Shown here: positions 26,449-35,169 of the stretch, piece by piece
Layout: each line of letters opens with the position of its first letter
How positions within the stretch are numbered: position 1 is the stretch's first letter
DNA from: Gammaproteobacteria bacterium
GTDB lineage: Bacteria > Pseudomonadota > Gammaproteobacteria > Pseudomonadales > Azotimanducaceae
Assembly: GCA_028824555.1 (NCBI GenBank)
Contig: JAPPDJ010000055.1
Coordinates: forward strand, 1-49,260
Direction: 5' to 3'
DNA length: 49,260 bases
The notes under the pieces: model-generated
Told to the model about the DNA's origin: nothing
Seen by the model: only the letters and a program-made list of their open reading frames with translations
The model's database searches: none
Translations under genes and position numbers: made by a program

Positions 26449-27366
26449 ATGCGCGCAGAGTCGATGGGCGCACAAGGCCGGGACTGGATTGCGCATTTGC
26501 CGGACCTCGTCAGGGAGCTCGAGCAGCTTTGGGATGTTGAGGCAGGCGTCTCGCTCGCTGGTGGTTCCGAAAGCCTGGTCGCGGAGGCAACTCTGGCCGA
26601 TGGCACTGGCGCAGTGCTCAAGATCGGGTTGCCCGGAAGCGCAGACATTCGCGCCGAAGCGACGGTCTTTCGTCTTGCGGCCGGGCGCGGCTACGCACAA
26701 CTGCTGGCCCACGACGCCGAGCGCAATGCGCTTTTGCTCGAGCGCCTTGGAATGCCGCTCAGCCGGCGCTGCGAATCCACGGGAGCACGCATTCGCGCCA
26801 TATGTCGGACCTTTGACGACGCCTGGGTCACCGCCGGGTTGGATCACGGCCTCATGACCGGCGCGGAAAAGGCCCGCTGGCTGGCAGACTTTATCGCTGA
26901 GCAATGGCACGTCCTCGGCCAGCCGTGCTCCGCCAAGGCGAAGAATCAGGCGCTCGACTACGCCGAGGAACGCGCCGCAGCCTTCAGTCCCGAGGAGTCC
27001 GTTCTGGTGCATGGCGATGCCCACGCCGAGAACACGCTCATCGCCGAAGACCCGGGCGCGGATGCGTGCTTGCGCTGCAAGTTCATCGACCCCGACGGCC
27101 TAATCGCCGAGAAAGCCTGCGACCTCGCCCCGATCATGCGCGACTGGAGCGAGGAACTCCTCGCTGGCGACACCGAAGCGCTAACCCGCGCCAGATGCGA
27201 CCTCTTGGCCGAACTCACCGACGTTCCTACTCGCCCCATCTGGCAATGGGGCTACATGGAGAGAGTCTCCACCGGCCTCGTGATGCTCGCCATCGGCCAG
27301 CGAGAGGAGGCGCGCCAAACCTTGGCCGTAGCCGACGGCCTAGTCGGGGTTACCCCGCCACATTGA
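26449..27366 (+). CDS. aminoglycoside 6-phosphotransferase-like kinase
   Basis: 305-residue protein of the APH(6)/hydroxyurea phosphotransferase family, related to streptomycin kinases. SVLVHGDAHAENTLI carries the catalytic Asp and Asn, and KFIDPDGLIAEKACDLAPIMRDW the metal-binding Asp. VLKIGLPG has the nucleotide-binding Lys. Function could be antibiotic inactivation or phosphorylation of a natural small molecule. The start is uncertain: ATG 26449 or ATG 26464 (MGAQGRD); no strong ribosome site is seen. Confidence 0.8.
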   Translation: MRAESMGAQGRDWIAHLPDLVRELEQLWDVEAGVSLAGGSESLVAEATLADGTGAVLKIGLPGSADIRAEATVFRLAAGRGYAQLLAHDAERNALLLERLGMPLSRRCESTGARIRAICRTFDDAWVTAGLDHGLMTGAEKARWLADFIAEQWHVLGQPCSAKAKNQALDYAEERAAAFSPEESVLVHGDAHAENTLIAEDPGADACLRCKFIDPDGLIAEKACDLAPIMRDWSEELLAGDTEALTRARCDLLAELTDVPTRPIWQWGYMERVSTGLVMLAIGQREEARQTLAVADGLVGVTPPH

Positions 27367-27653
27367 CGGGCCGAACGGCAGGCGGGCCGACGCGCTGGGT
27401 AGTTGGGTAGGTTGATCAACTGGACTGGATGGAATGCGGTCGCCGATGGCCATATAGCGGAGACGTGGCGTCAGAACTCGCGTGCAGGACGCTAATCGAC
27501 GGACTGAAGCAGCCATTCGAGGCATGTCGGCTACCGGCACTTCCGCTGCCGAGCGCAGGAGAAGATCCGAGTGCCACAATCCTTGCATCAAACGACCGGC
27601 AGCCGCTACTCTTGTTCAAATTTTCAACAACGGGCGGTGTGAATGTGGCAACC

Positions 27654-27878
27654 ATGAACTTCAGCGTTCCGGACGATCTCAAGACGGCTTTCAACGAGAC
27701 GTTCCGGGGCTACAACAAGAGCGCCATCGTTGCGACGCTGATGCGTGAGGCCATTGACCGTGAAGAGGCCGAGCGCCAAGGCAAGGCAGCCGTCGCGCGC
27801 ATCCTGGGCCGTCGCTGGCGCGCGCCTGTGGTCGCGCCGAAGCGGGTTCGAGCGGCACGGCTGAATGACCGCCCGTGA
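27654..27878 (+). CDS. probable antitoxin of a VapBC-type module
   Basis: 74 residues beginning MNFSVPDDLKTAFNETFRG, with NKSAIVATLMREAIDREE: a short beta strand followed by two helices as in ribbon-helix-helix antitoxins. The basic C-terminal tail would wrap the toxin. Its stop overlaps the toxin GTG by 4 bases. An in-frame GTG lies 9 bases upstream of the ATG. The preceding 287 bases (27367-27653) show no convincing gene. Confidence 0.75.
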   Translation: MNFSVPDDLKTAFNETFRGYNKSAIVATLMREAIDREEAERQGKAAVARILGRRWRAPVVAPKRVRAARLNDRP

Positions 27879-28306
27879 TCGTCGTCGTTGACGCCAGCGT
27901 AGCTCTCAAGTGGTTCCTCAGATGGCACCCTGAAGAGGCAGACGCCGATGCTGCGGCCGCCATCCTCCAGGCCGTTGGCGACGGGCGTCTTCAGATGTTG
28001 CAGCCGCCGCATTTCATCGCCGAAGTGGCGGCAGTGTTGACTCGAGTGAAGCCGGATGGCGCACTGCAGGACCTAGACGACCTCGGACAGGTCGATTGGA
28101 CAGTTGGGGAATCGTCGGCGATTTACGCGCAGGCGGCAACACTCGCCATCCGATTGCGGCACCACCTGTTCGACACGCTCTACCACGCGACGTCGCTGTC
28201 GACCCCCGGTGCGATGCTTGTCACCGCCGACGATGCCTACTTCGACAAGGCGGTACCGGTAGGCCGCATCGTCCGATTGGCGGACTTCGCCCTGACGACG
28301 GAATAA
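27875..28306 (+). CDS. vapC: PIN-domain ribonuclease toxin (VapC family)
   Basis: 143 residues. PIN-domain acidic positions are visible in VVVDASVALKW, HFIAEVAAVL, LRHHLFDTLYHA and MLVTADDAYF, the usual four-acid metal site. VapC toxins cut tRNA or rRNA when freed from the antitoxin; the target is unknown. The start is GTG in a GTGA overlap with the antitoxin. Confidence 0.85.
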   Translation: MIVVVDASVALKWFLRWHPEEADADAAAAILQAVGDGRLQMLQPPHFIAEVAAVLTRVKPDGALQDLDDLGQVDWTVGESSAIYAQAATLAIRLRHHLFDTLYHATSLSTPGAMLVTADDAYFDKAVPVGRIVRLADFALTTE

Positions 28307-28485
28307 TGCGCCGTTGCTCGGATCGAACGCGCGGGGACGCCGGGACGCGGACGCTCAAGGAACCGGCTTCTGGCGACTTCGCCCGGGCGGGTCCAGGGGC
28401 ACCGTGGATTGCTTGCGGGGAAGCCGAAGTAGCCGCCGAGCTTCTGCGGGGGGGGGGTCGCGCGACCACAGTGGATCGCGTCCTC

Positions 28486-30612
28486 TTACAGCATCCCTGC
28501 CGCCCGCGCCCAGCGGTACTTGGCGCCGAGTACTGCCACCGGCTTTTCCGCCGTGTAGGGGTAGGCGAGGATGTCGCGATCCATCAGATAGTCGCAGGCT
28601 TGTTCGATCTCGACGTCGCCCACCAGCGATGCCACCACCGGTTTGTCAATGCCCTTGGCTCGCGCTTCGGCCACCGCTTCGCCGAGCAGCTCCGCGAACA
28701 CCATGGGCGGCGTGATGATGGTGTGCCAGTAGCCGATTACCAACGAGTGGATGCGCTCGTCGTTGAGCGATAGGTCGATGGTGGCGCGATAGGTGGTGGG
28801 CGGCTCCCCGCCGGTGATGTCCACGGGATTGCCGGCGGCGCCGAACGGCGGGATGTACTCCCGGAACGCGGCATCGAGGTCGTCCGGCATCGGCATGAGC
28901 GTCAGGTCGTTGTCCGCGCAGGCGTCGGAGAGCAGCACGCCGGAGCCGCCGGCACCGGTGAGGATCAGCACGTTTTCGCCCTTCGGCGTCGGCAGCACCT
29001 GCAGCCCGCGGGCAAACTCCAGCATGTCGTTCAGGCTCTGGGCGCGGATCACCCCGCTCTGGCGCAGCACGGCGTCGTACACCCGGTCGTCGCCCGCCAA
29101 TGCCCCGGTGTGCGAGTTCGCCGCGCGCGCGCCCAGAGACGTGCGGCCAGCCTTCAGCACCACCACGGGCTTGCTCTTCGACACGCGCTTTGCGACGTCA
29201 GCAAAGGCACGGCCGTCCTTGAGGTCTTCCACGTGCATGGCGATGACCTCGGTGTTTGGGTCCTGCTCGAAGAACGTCAACAGGTCGTCTTCGTCGATGT
29301 CGGCCTTGTTGCCAAGACCGACGATCGCGGAAACACCCATCTTCGCCGAGCGGCTGAAGCCGACGATGGCCATGCCGACGCCGCCGCTCTGCGACGACAG
29401 CGCCACCTTGCCCTTCTCGCCATAGGGCGTGCAGAAGGTGGCGCAAAGGTTCTTGTGGGTGTAGTAGAAACCGTAGATGTTCGGCCCCATCAGGCGCACG
29501 TTGTTCTCCCGCGCCACCTGCACAATCTCCGCTTGCAGCTCGTGCTCGCCCACCTCGGCGAAACCGGACGGGATCAGCACCGCGCCGGGGATGCCCTTCT
29601 CGCCGCACTCGCCGAGCGCGTTCGCCACCAGCGCCGCCGGGATGCAGAAGATGGCAATGTCGATGTTGCCCGGAACCTCGGTGACGCTGGTGTAGCACTT
29701 GCGCCCGAGCACCTCCGTCTCGCGCGGATGGATCGGGAAGATCTCGCCTTGGTAGCCGCCGTCGATGAGGTTCTTCATCACCGAATTGCCGATCTTGCCC
29801 TCGCCAGCGGAAGCGCCGATCACGGCCACCCCATCCGGTTGCATGATCCGCGTCATGGCACCCAGGATTTCGTCGTGGCTCGGCCGATAGCGGGGCGGCG
29901 CGGGGTCGAAGTCGAGCAGGATGCGGGTGTCCACGGCGCAAACGCCGTCCGGTGTCGCGAACACCGGGTTCAAGTCCATCTCGCTGATCTCGGGGAAGTC
30001 GCTGATGAGCTGCGAGACGTTGGCGATCAGTCCCGCGAGAGCAGCCCGATCGACCGCGGGTCCGCCGCGCACGCCGCGCAGCACCTCGGCGCCGGCGATC
30101 TCGTCGAGCATTGCGCCGGCGTCGCCCTCCGTCGCCGGGGCAAGGCGGAAGGTCACGTCCTTCAGCACCTCCACCAGAATGCCGCCCAGGCCAAACGCCA
30201 CCAGCTTGCCGAAGCTTGGATCGGTGACGCCGCCGACGATCACTTCCTGCGCAGCCTGCATTTGCTGCTGCACCTGCACCCCAAGAATGTCCGCGTCCGC
30301 GTCGTAGTCGCGAGCCGCCGCCACGATCCGGTCGTATGCCGCCACCGCGTCGTCGCGGCCTTCAATGCCGGTGATCACGCCGCCGGCATCGGTCTTGTGC
30401 AGGATGTCCGGCGAGACGATCTTCATCACCACCGGATAGCCGATTTCATCGGCGATATCCCCGGCCAGCGCGGCCGTAGTGGCCATGCCCTCTTCCGGCA
30501 CCGGAATGCCATAGGCGTCGCAAACCTGCTTCGCCTCAAGCGCCGTCAACGACGCCCGGCTCTCAGTTCGGACCTTCGCAAGCACGTCCCGTACGGCATC
30601 CCGATTCGGCAT
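28486..30612 (-). CDS. acetate/acyl--CoA ligase (ADP-forming) family protein
   Basis: 708-residue NDP-forming acyl-CoA synthetase. Domain order is ATP-grasp first (about 1-235, GYPVVMKIVSPDILHKTDAGGV), then CoA-binding (about 245-375, GVAVIGASAGEGKIGNSVMKNL) and the succinyl-CoA-ligase-like part with SHTGALAGDD carrying the phosphorylated His near residue 502. Many relatives have the ATP-grasp at the end, so this is a circularly permuted order, also known in the family. Substrate not predictable. The 179-base gap after it (28307-28485) holds no gene but has a run of 10 G at 28448-28457. Confidence 0.9.
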   Translation of the reverse strand: MPNRDAVRDVLAKVRTESRASLTALEAKQVCDAYGIPVPEEGMATTAALAGDIADEIGYPVVMKIVSPDILHKTDAGGVITGIEGRDDAVAAYDRIVAAARDYDADADILGVQVQQQMQAAQEVIVGGVTDPSFGKLVAFGLGGILVEVLKDVTFRLAPATEGDAGAMLDEIAGAEVLRGVRGGPAVDRAALAGLIANVSQLISDFPEISEMDLNPVFATPDGVCAVDTRILLDFDPAPPRYRPSHDEILGAMTRIMQPDGVAVIGASAGEGKIGNSVMKNLIDGGYQGEIFPIHPRETEVLGRKCYTSVTEVPGNIDIAIFCIPAALVANALGECGEKGIPGAVLIPSGFAEVGEHELQAEIVQVARENNVRLMGPNIYGFYYTHKNLCATFCTPYGEKGKVALSSQSGGVGMAIVGFSRSAKMGVSAIVGLGNKADIDEDDLLTFFEQDPNTEVIAMHVEDLKDGRAFADVAKRVSKSKPVVVLKAGRTSLGARAANSHTGALAGDDRVYDAVLRQSGVIRAQSLNDMLEFARGLQVLPTPKGENVLILTGAGGSGVLLSDACADNDLTLMPMPDDLDAAFREYIPPFGAAGNPVDITGGEPPTTYRATIDLSLNDERIHSLVIGYWHTIITPPMVFAELLGEAVAEARAKGIDKPVVASLVGDVEIEQACDYLMDRDILAYPYTAEKPVAVLGAKYRWARAAGML

Positions 30613-30723
30613 GACCCTCTCCCTTCGTTCCCTTTGCGCGAAGCGCGCTAACTTACCACGGCGAGTACACCGGTCGCGCTCTTGGCAGGGCGCTCCTGAG
30701 GAGCATCCACCCTCCCCAGTCCG

Positions 30724-32184
30724 TCACTCCATCCACAGACGCCGGCTGGCGTCGAGTGGGGCGTCGGCGACTTCGCTGCCGTTGTCGGTGAACAGCATGG
30801 TCGCGCGGTGCGTGGCTTCGTAGGTGGGCCACTGCGGCGCGCCGGATGTGTTCGGGTTGCCGTCGCGGGCGAAGGCGAGGTAGCGGGACATTACCGAGCG
30901 CGACAGGCTGGCGATGGCCTCGCCCTTGCCGCAGAAGCGCTGCATGGCTTCGATGCCGTAGGTGCCCCAGACGAAGGGGATGTCGAGGGAGTGGCAGGAT
31001 TGCAGGGCGGGGTCTGCCGGGGATTCGTGGTCGAAGCGGTACATCCACACGTTGCGCGAGTGCTTGAGGTGGCATTCCGCCGTGCGCGCGGCGGGGATGC
31101 GGAACATCCGGTCCGTGGAGATCGCCGCCAGCACATCGCCAGGGGCGTTGCGCAAGCTCGACTCCGCACGGTCTTGCTCGTAGGTGGCCACCGCCACTTC
31201 GGCGTTGTCGCCAAAGGCGTCTCGCGCCGCTTCCAGCAAGCGTGGACGTTCCACGGCGGGCCGGCCGAAAGTGGTGAACAGTGTCGATTCGTCGCGGGTG
31301 TGGCCGATCATCAGCGGCATGTCGCGAGTGAACTGGCCTCGCGCCAGCACTTCAGCGGCGTCTTCCGCGATCACGGTGCCATCGAGAGTCGGCCCCCAGC
31401 GGGCGCCGGGGATGCGCGACTGGCACTCTAGAATCTGCCCGGCCGCGGCTTCACGCATTTTGTCAAAGCCGCCAAACTCCGCCGCCAACGCCGCGGCCGT
31501 GCGTTCGGCATCCTCGGCGGACACGGGTGGGATCAGCGAACCGCTCATGGGCACGGCGCGGTCGAAGCAGCCCTCGGCCGCCGGCATCGCCATCAACTGC
31601 GCGATGTCGAAACCGCCAGCCGACTGGCCGAACACGGTGACGTTGCCTGGATCGCCGCCGAACGCCTCGATCTCGGCCCGAACCCAACGCAACGCCGCCG
31701 CTTGGTCCAGCAACGCCTCGTTGCCGCTCGAGCCGAGCTCGGCTGCATGGAGGAATCCCAACGCACCGAGCCGATAGTTCACGGTGACCACCACCACATC
31801 GCCAATCCGCGCCAGGTGTTCACCGTTGACGCGGGGCTGAGAACCGGCACCGACGGTGTTGCCGCCACCGTGGATCCACACCATCACGGGGCGCTCGGCG
31901 TCGTCAGGCGCTGGCGTCCAGACGTTGAGGTAGAGGCAATCCTCGCTGGTTTCGTGGGTGGCGATGCCGATGAGCTCTCCCACCGCGCCGGGCAGCTTCG
32001 ATTGAATGGCGCAGGGGCCGAAGTCCAGCGCATCGCGGACGCCAGCCCAAGGTTCGGCTGGCGTCGGCGCCTGCCAACGCAGATCGCCCACGGGTGGCCG
32101 GGCAAACGGAATGCCGCGGAAGGTGTGGACGCCGGCGGCGGAACGGCCGCGCAAGCGACCGAAGCTGGTTTCAACGATGGTCAT
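30724..32184 (-). CDS. type B carboxylesterase
   Basis: 486-residue alpha/beta hydrolase of the carboxylesterase/cholinesterase family. FRGIPFARPPVGDLRW and EDCLYLNVWTP are family signatures. The nucleophile motif is GQSAGG (Ser near 189) where most relatives have GESAGG; the acid is in TRDEST and the His in SCHSLDIPFVWG (near 396). No signal peptide is seen, so it is probably cytoplasmic. It may feed acids to the neighbouring acyl-CoA ligase, but that is inference. Confidence 0.9.
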   Translation of the reverse strand: MTIVETSFGRLRGRSAAGVHTFRGIPFARPPVGDLRWQAPTPAEPWAGVRDALDFGPCAIQSKLPGAVGELIGIATHETSEDCLYLNVWTPAPDDAERPVMVWIHGGGNTVGAGSQPRVNGEHLARIGDVVVVTVNYRLGALGFLHAAELGSSGNEALLDQAAALRWVRAEIEAFGGDPGNVTVFGQSAGGFDIAQLMAMPAAEGCFDRAVPMSGSLIPPVSAEDAERTAAALAAEFGGFDKMREAAAGQILECQSRIPGARWGPTLDGTVIAEDAAEVLARGQFTRDMPLMIGHTRDESTLFTTFGRPAVERPRLLEAARDAFGDNAEVAVATYEQDRAESSLRNAPGDVLAAISTDRMFRIPAARTAECHLKHSRNVWMYRFDHESPADPALQSCHSLDIPFVWGTYGIEAMQRFCGKGEAIASLSRSVMSRYLAFARDGNPNTSGAPQWPTYEATHRATMLFTDNGSEVADAPLDASRRLWME

Positions 32185-32240
32185 GGGATGCCCTCGGCAA
32201 TGGGTCGTGGTTGGTGTTTACGTTAAGCGTCTTGCGCGAT

Positions 32241-32262
32241 GGAGGGCGGGACGCCCTCCCTC
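32241..32262. repeat. short palindrome, family 4
   Basis: GGAGGGCG and CGCCCTCC arms followed by CTCC, in the short gap between the esterase and the formyltransferase. Copies elsewhere: 24334, 24473, 33225. Confidence 0.6.
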
Positions 32263-32272
32263 CAGATGGGTG

Positions 32273-33199
32273 CTAAGCGAATCGCTGGCCGACGACCAAG
32301 CCACTTGAGGAAAGGAATTCGCCCGCTGGCATCTTGCCGGCTCCTGCAGGGCGCACGCGCAGCACTTCGATGCCCCCGTCGGCGGTCGCCACCGTGAAGC
32401 CCGTTGCGCTTACCCTGACAATCGTCCCGGGGTCGCCTCCGGCGTCGCTCGGCCGGCAGTCGAACAACTGCAGACGGTCCTCCCCGAGCATGGTCCACGC
32501 GCCGGGCTGGGGATTGGCGCCGCGGATGAGGTTGTAGACATCCCGCGTCGGCTTGCTCCAATCGATCTCGGCATCGTCTGCCCGACACCAGCTCTCGTAG
32601 CTGCCAGCGTTCGGATCCTGGGCAATCTTCGGCGCGATTCCCGCCCTCACTTGGTCGACCGCTTCCAGCATCGCGGTGACTCCCAAGGGAAACAGGTGAC
32701 CGAAGTAGATGCTGCCCACCGTGTCATCCGGCCCGATGGACACCTCCTTTTGCAGCAGGATCGGGCCCGTGTCGAGGCCGTCATCCGGCCAGAAGATGGA
32801 AAGCCCGGTAACGGTTTCGCCGAAGATGATGGGCCAGTTGATGGCGCTCGGCCCCTTGTGCATCGGCAACAGGGAAGGGTGGTACTGAATGGTGCCTCGG
32901 GTCGGCACGTTGAGGGTGGCTTCCGGCACGAACAGCGTGACGTAAGCCATCACGCACAAGTCGGGGGCGAACTCCCGCATCCCTTCCCGCACCGACTCGC
33001 GCCGAAACGAGCGCGGCTGCAGCAGGGGAAGTCCGCGTTCCACGGCAGCGGCCTTCAACGGGTCCGGCGGCCCGTCGCCATCCGGTGCCGTGTACACGGC
33101 AACGACGTTCTCGCCCCGTTCGAGCAGTGCCTCGAGCACCGCCCGGCCGAACGCCTGCTGCCCGTTGACGATGATGCGCATGTCGCCCGGTTCGCTCAT
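32273..33199 (-). CDS. formyltransferase, 10-formyl-THF hydrolase-domain type
   Basis: 308 residues with Formyl_trans_N and C domains. It is closer in motif to the N-terminal domain of 10-formyltetrahydrofolate dehydrogenase than to Fmt: YHPSLLPMHKGPSAINW, SIFWPDDGLDTG and RGANPQPGAWT. The His (near 107) and Asp of the catalytic site are present, but the residue two before His, Asn in Fmt and Ile in FDH, is Gln here (TIQYHPS). It probably uses formyl-THF. ATG 33199 has AGGAG upstream; ATG 33181 (MRIIVNGQQ) fits family length better. Confidence 0.83.
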   Translation of the reverse strand: MSEPGDMRIIVNGQQAFGRAVLEALLERGENVVAVYTAPDGDGPPDPLKAAAVERGLPLLQPRSFRRESVREGMREFAPDLCVMAYVTLFVPEATLNVPTRGTIQYHPSLLPMHKGPSAINWPIIFGETVTGLSIFWPDDGLDTGPILLQKEVSIGPDDTVGSIYFGHLFPLGVTAMLEAVDQVRAGIAPKIAQDPNAGSYESWCRADDAEIDWSKPTRDVYNLIRGANPQPGAWTMLGEDRLQLFDCRPSDAGGDPGTIVRVSATGFTVATADGGIEVLRVRPAGAGKMPAGEFLSSSGLVVGQRFA

Positions 33200-33224
33200 G
33201 AGACTCGCGCGCTCCTACGGCGAT

Positions 33225-33247
33225 GGAGGGCGAGACGCCCTCCCTCC
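33225..33247. repeat. short palindrome, family 4
   Basis: GGAGGGCG-AGA-CGCCCTCC followed by CTCC between the MaoC hydratase and the formyltransferase, both on the minus strand. Confidence 0.65.
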
Positions 33248-33277
33248 AGAAGGTCGTGCATTTATGCAGAGCTTCCC

Positions 33278-34114
33278 CTACGAATAGCCGCACACGCCCT
33301 GGTCGATCACCACGTCGCCGTTCTGATTCGTGGTGCGGAACAGGGCCTTGCCGCCGTTCGCCCACATGGAGACGGTGAGCTCGTCGCCTGGTATCACCGG
33401 TCGGGAAAAGCGGGCGTTCATGGAGCGAAAGCGGGATGGGTCGCCAGCGCACAAGGCGTGCAGCAGGGCCCGACCGGTGAAGCCGTAGGTACACAGCCCA
33501 TGCAGGATGGGCTTGTCGAACCCTCCCATGGCGGCGAAGGACGGGTCGGAATGCAGCGGATTGCGGTCCCCGGAGAGGCGATAGGTTAGCGCTTGGTCTT
33601 CCCTGGTCGCGTAGGTGACCTGGTGAGTGGGTTCGTCGTCCGGAAACTCGACCTTGTCCGAAGGGCCGCGGTCGCCGCCCCAGCCGCCCTCGCCGCGGCA
33701 GAAAAGCATGGAACGGGTCTTGAGCAGCGGCTTGCCGGTGGCCTTGTTGACCGCTTCCGCCTCGAACTCCAGCACCGCCGCGCTGCCCTTGTCGTAGATG
33801 CCGACGATCTTGCCGGTGCTCTCGAGCTCGCCGTCCGCCGGAATCTCGTCGAAGAGCTCGAAGCCCTGCTCGCCATGCACCATCATCGCCGCATTGAAGC
33901 TGCCCACCTTGCCCATCGGCGTGCCGCCGCCGCCGATGATGACGGCAAAGGTCGGCAGCACGCGCTGCTCAACGTCCTTGGTGTTCTCGGTGGTGAACTG
34001 GAGTTCGTCGGTGCCGGCACCCACGCCGACTGCATAGAGCAGTGCGTCCTTCGAGTTCCAGCTACGGGAGACGGGGCCGCCGGTCTCGCCAACGGCATCG
34101 GGGTTGATGGGCAT
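33278..34114 (-). CDS. MaoC-like (hydratase 2) enoyl-CoA hydratase
   Basis: 278-residue double hot-dog protein like the hydratase part of peroxisomal multifunctional enzyme 2. The hydratase 2 motif YRLSGDRNPLHSDPSFA (about 182-198) contains the catalytic Asp and His, followed by GFDKPILHGLCTYG. The N-terminal half is a degenerate hot dog that binds the acyl chain. Expected to hydrate trans-2-enoyl-CoA to the (R)-3-hydroxy product in the cytoplasm. Confidence 0.9.
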   Translation of the reverse strand: MPINPDAVGETGGPVSRSWNSKDALLYAVGVGAGTDELQFTTENTKDVEQRVLPTFAVIIGGGGTPMGKVGSFNAAMMVHGEQGFELFDEIPADGELESTGKIVGIYDKGSAAVLEFEAEAVNKATGKPLLKTRSMLFCRGEGGWGGDRGPSDKVEFPDDEPTHQVTYATREDQALTYRLSGDRNPLHSDPSFAAMGGFDKPILHGLCTYGFTGRALLHALCAGDPSRFRSMNARFSRPVIPGDELTVSMWANGGKALFRTTNQNGDVVIDQGVCGYS

Positions 34115-34186
34115 GGAAAGGCATCCCTACAAGCAAAGGTGAAGTGCGTCATTGAAGCACGGACCGAACCGCGATTCATCACCGGT

Positions 34187-34227
34187 GGAGCGGGCGCGTC
34201 GGCAGTTTGCTACCCGAACTGCTGGCC
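34187..34227 (+). repeat. palindromic element, family 2
   Basis: GGGCGCGTCGGCAGTTTG then CGAACTGCTGGCC: the second hairpin of family 2 (GGCAGTT/AACTGC) is intact and the first is truncated. It lies just beyond the stop of the acetyltransferase toxin. Confidence 0.6.
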
Positions 34228-34242
34228 TACGATTCGCGTGCG

Positions 34243-34752
34243 CTACAACTCAAGCTGCTCGAAGGTCTGGATCGGCAGGAAAAGCCGACGGGGAAGGGAC
34301 GGGAACCGCATGAAGCCGTAGCGCTCGTAGAACCGAGCGGCACGGTCGTTCTTGGCGTCCACGATCATCGCGTGGACGGCGACTGTCTCGCTCGCCCTGA
34401 CCACGCGACGGATGGCGTCGAGCAGGAGGGATTCACCGAGTCCACGGCCCTGCTGCGGACTCGCGATGGCCAATCGACCCAGCAAGACGGCGGGAACCGC
34501 ATAGTGAGGCAGGCGCTTTCCTACGTCGGCGGGAAGGTCGGCTTTGGCAAAGCTCGCCGCGCTGAGGGTGTAGTACCCCGCGACTTCGGTGGGAGATTCG
34601 CCGACCGCAACGAAAACCCGAGCGATCCTTCGACGGACATCCTGTGACGCTTGACGTTGCAGGTATCCATCGAGCGCCGGCTCGCCGCACGAAAAAGTCG
34701 CTCGGTCATGCCGAGGGCCAAGCGGCTCAATGACGAGTGCGGGTTCATCCAC
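34243..34752 (-). CDS. GNAT acetyltransferase toxin (TacT-like)
   Basis: 169 residues. GNAT features are LGRLAIASPQQGRGLGESLLLDAIRR (acetyl-CoA pyrophosphate loop) and RAARFYERYGFMRFP with the catalytic Tyr. The N-terminus LVIEPLGPRHDRATFSCGEPALDGYLQRQA is typical of TacT-type toxins that acetylate charged tRNAs; the exact target is not known here. The GTG start (VDEPAL) overlaps the antitoxin stop, so a longer upstream frame is rejected. Confidence 0.88.
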   Translation of the reverse strand: MDEPALVIEPLGPRHDRATFSCGEPALDGYLQRQASQDVRRRIARVFVAVGESPTEVAGYYTLSAASFAKADLPADVGKRLPHYAVPAVLLGRLAIASPQQGRGLGESLLLDAIRRVVRASETVAVHAMIVDAKNDRAARFYERYGFMRFPSLPRRLFLPIQTFEQLEL

Positions 34753-35029
34753 CGACGCGCCTGCGATAGCGCTTCGCGGCGTTCTGTAGGGTCGCGTTGG
34801 GCTCAGGAGGGTCCAACAACGCGTTGTGAAGAACATCCCAGTCTAGTGTCGCGAGAACGACTTGCTCATGCGACTCGATTACTCGGTCGGCCGCCGCAAC
34901 AGCGTTACCGAGCACAAACGCGCTCATGGTCGTCTCCGCATAGGCGGCCGCACGCTCAAGCTTGCGCTTGGTCTTGAAATCCAAGCGCAAATGCACACGT
35001 GCCTGCTTCAAATTTTGGGTTGCCGCCAT
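34745..35029 (-). CDS. DUF1778 antitoxin (TacA-like)
   Basis: 94-residue ribbon-helix-helix antitoxin (DUF1778): LRLDFKTKRKLERAAAYAETTMSAFVLGNAV, then a C-terminal toxin-binding tail. GGAGG lies 8 bases before the ATG. It overlaps the toxin by 8 bases. A perfect palindrome upstream is the likely autoregulatory operator. Confidence 0.87.
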   Translation of the reverse strand: MAATQNLKQARVHLRLDFKTKRKLERAAAYAETTMSAFVLGNAVAAADRVIESHEQVVLATLDWDVLHNALLDPPEPNATLQNAAKRYRRRVGG

Positions 35030-35057
35030 CTGTTGCGCCTCCGTACCGACTTCAATT

Positions 35058-35076
35058 GTACGCCACTTTGGCGTAC
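35058..35076 (-). promoter_or_regulatory. palindromic operator and -10 of the TacAT module
   Basis: GTACGCCA-CTT-TGGCGTAC, 8-base perfect arms with a 3-base spacer, about 28 bases before the antitoxin ATG. On the minus strand its edge reads TACAAT, a good -10 hexamer, so a protein bound here would cover the promoter. Confidence 0.65.
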
Positions 35077-35169
35077 GTGGTGGTTGGACGATGTGGGGCG
35101 AGGATGCCTTCCCGCCGGACGCCTTGCTATGCTTCTGCGTCGCGGAGCGCGAACTGGTGGAGGGAGATC

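Noticed and set aside
27340-27653. Small minus-strand open frames upstream of the VapBC-type antitoxin
   Set aside because: No recognisable domain or ribosome site; probably non-coding.
28448-28457. Run of ten G as a phase-variation tract
   Set aside because: It lies after the acyl-CoA ligase stop, outside coding sequence and with no promoter nearby, so switching has no obvious effect.
29110-30651. Long plus-strand open frame opposite the acyl-CoA ligase
   Set aside because: High-GC shadow; the minus-strand protein has clear domains throughout.
34753-34836. ATG upstream extension of the TacT-like toxin
   Set aside because: It would overlap the antitoxin gene over most of the extension; the GTG at 34752 gives the family N-terminus.
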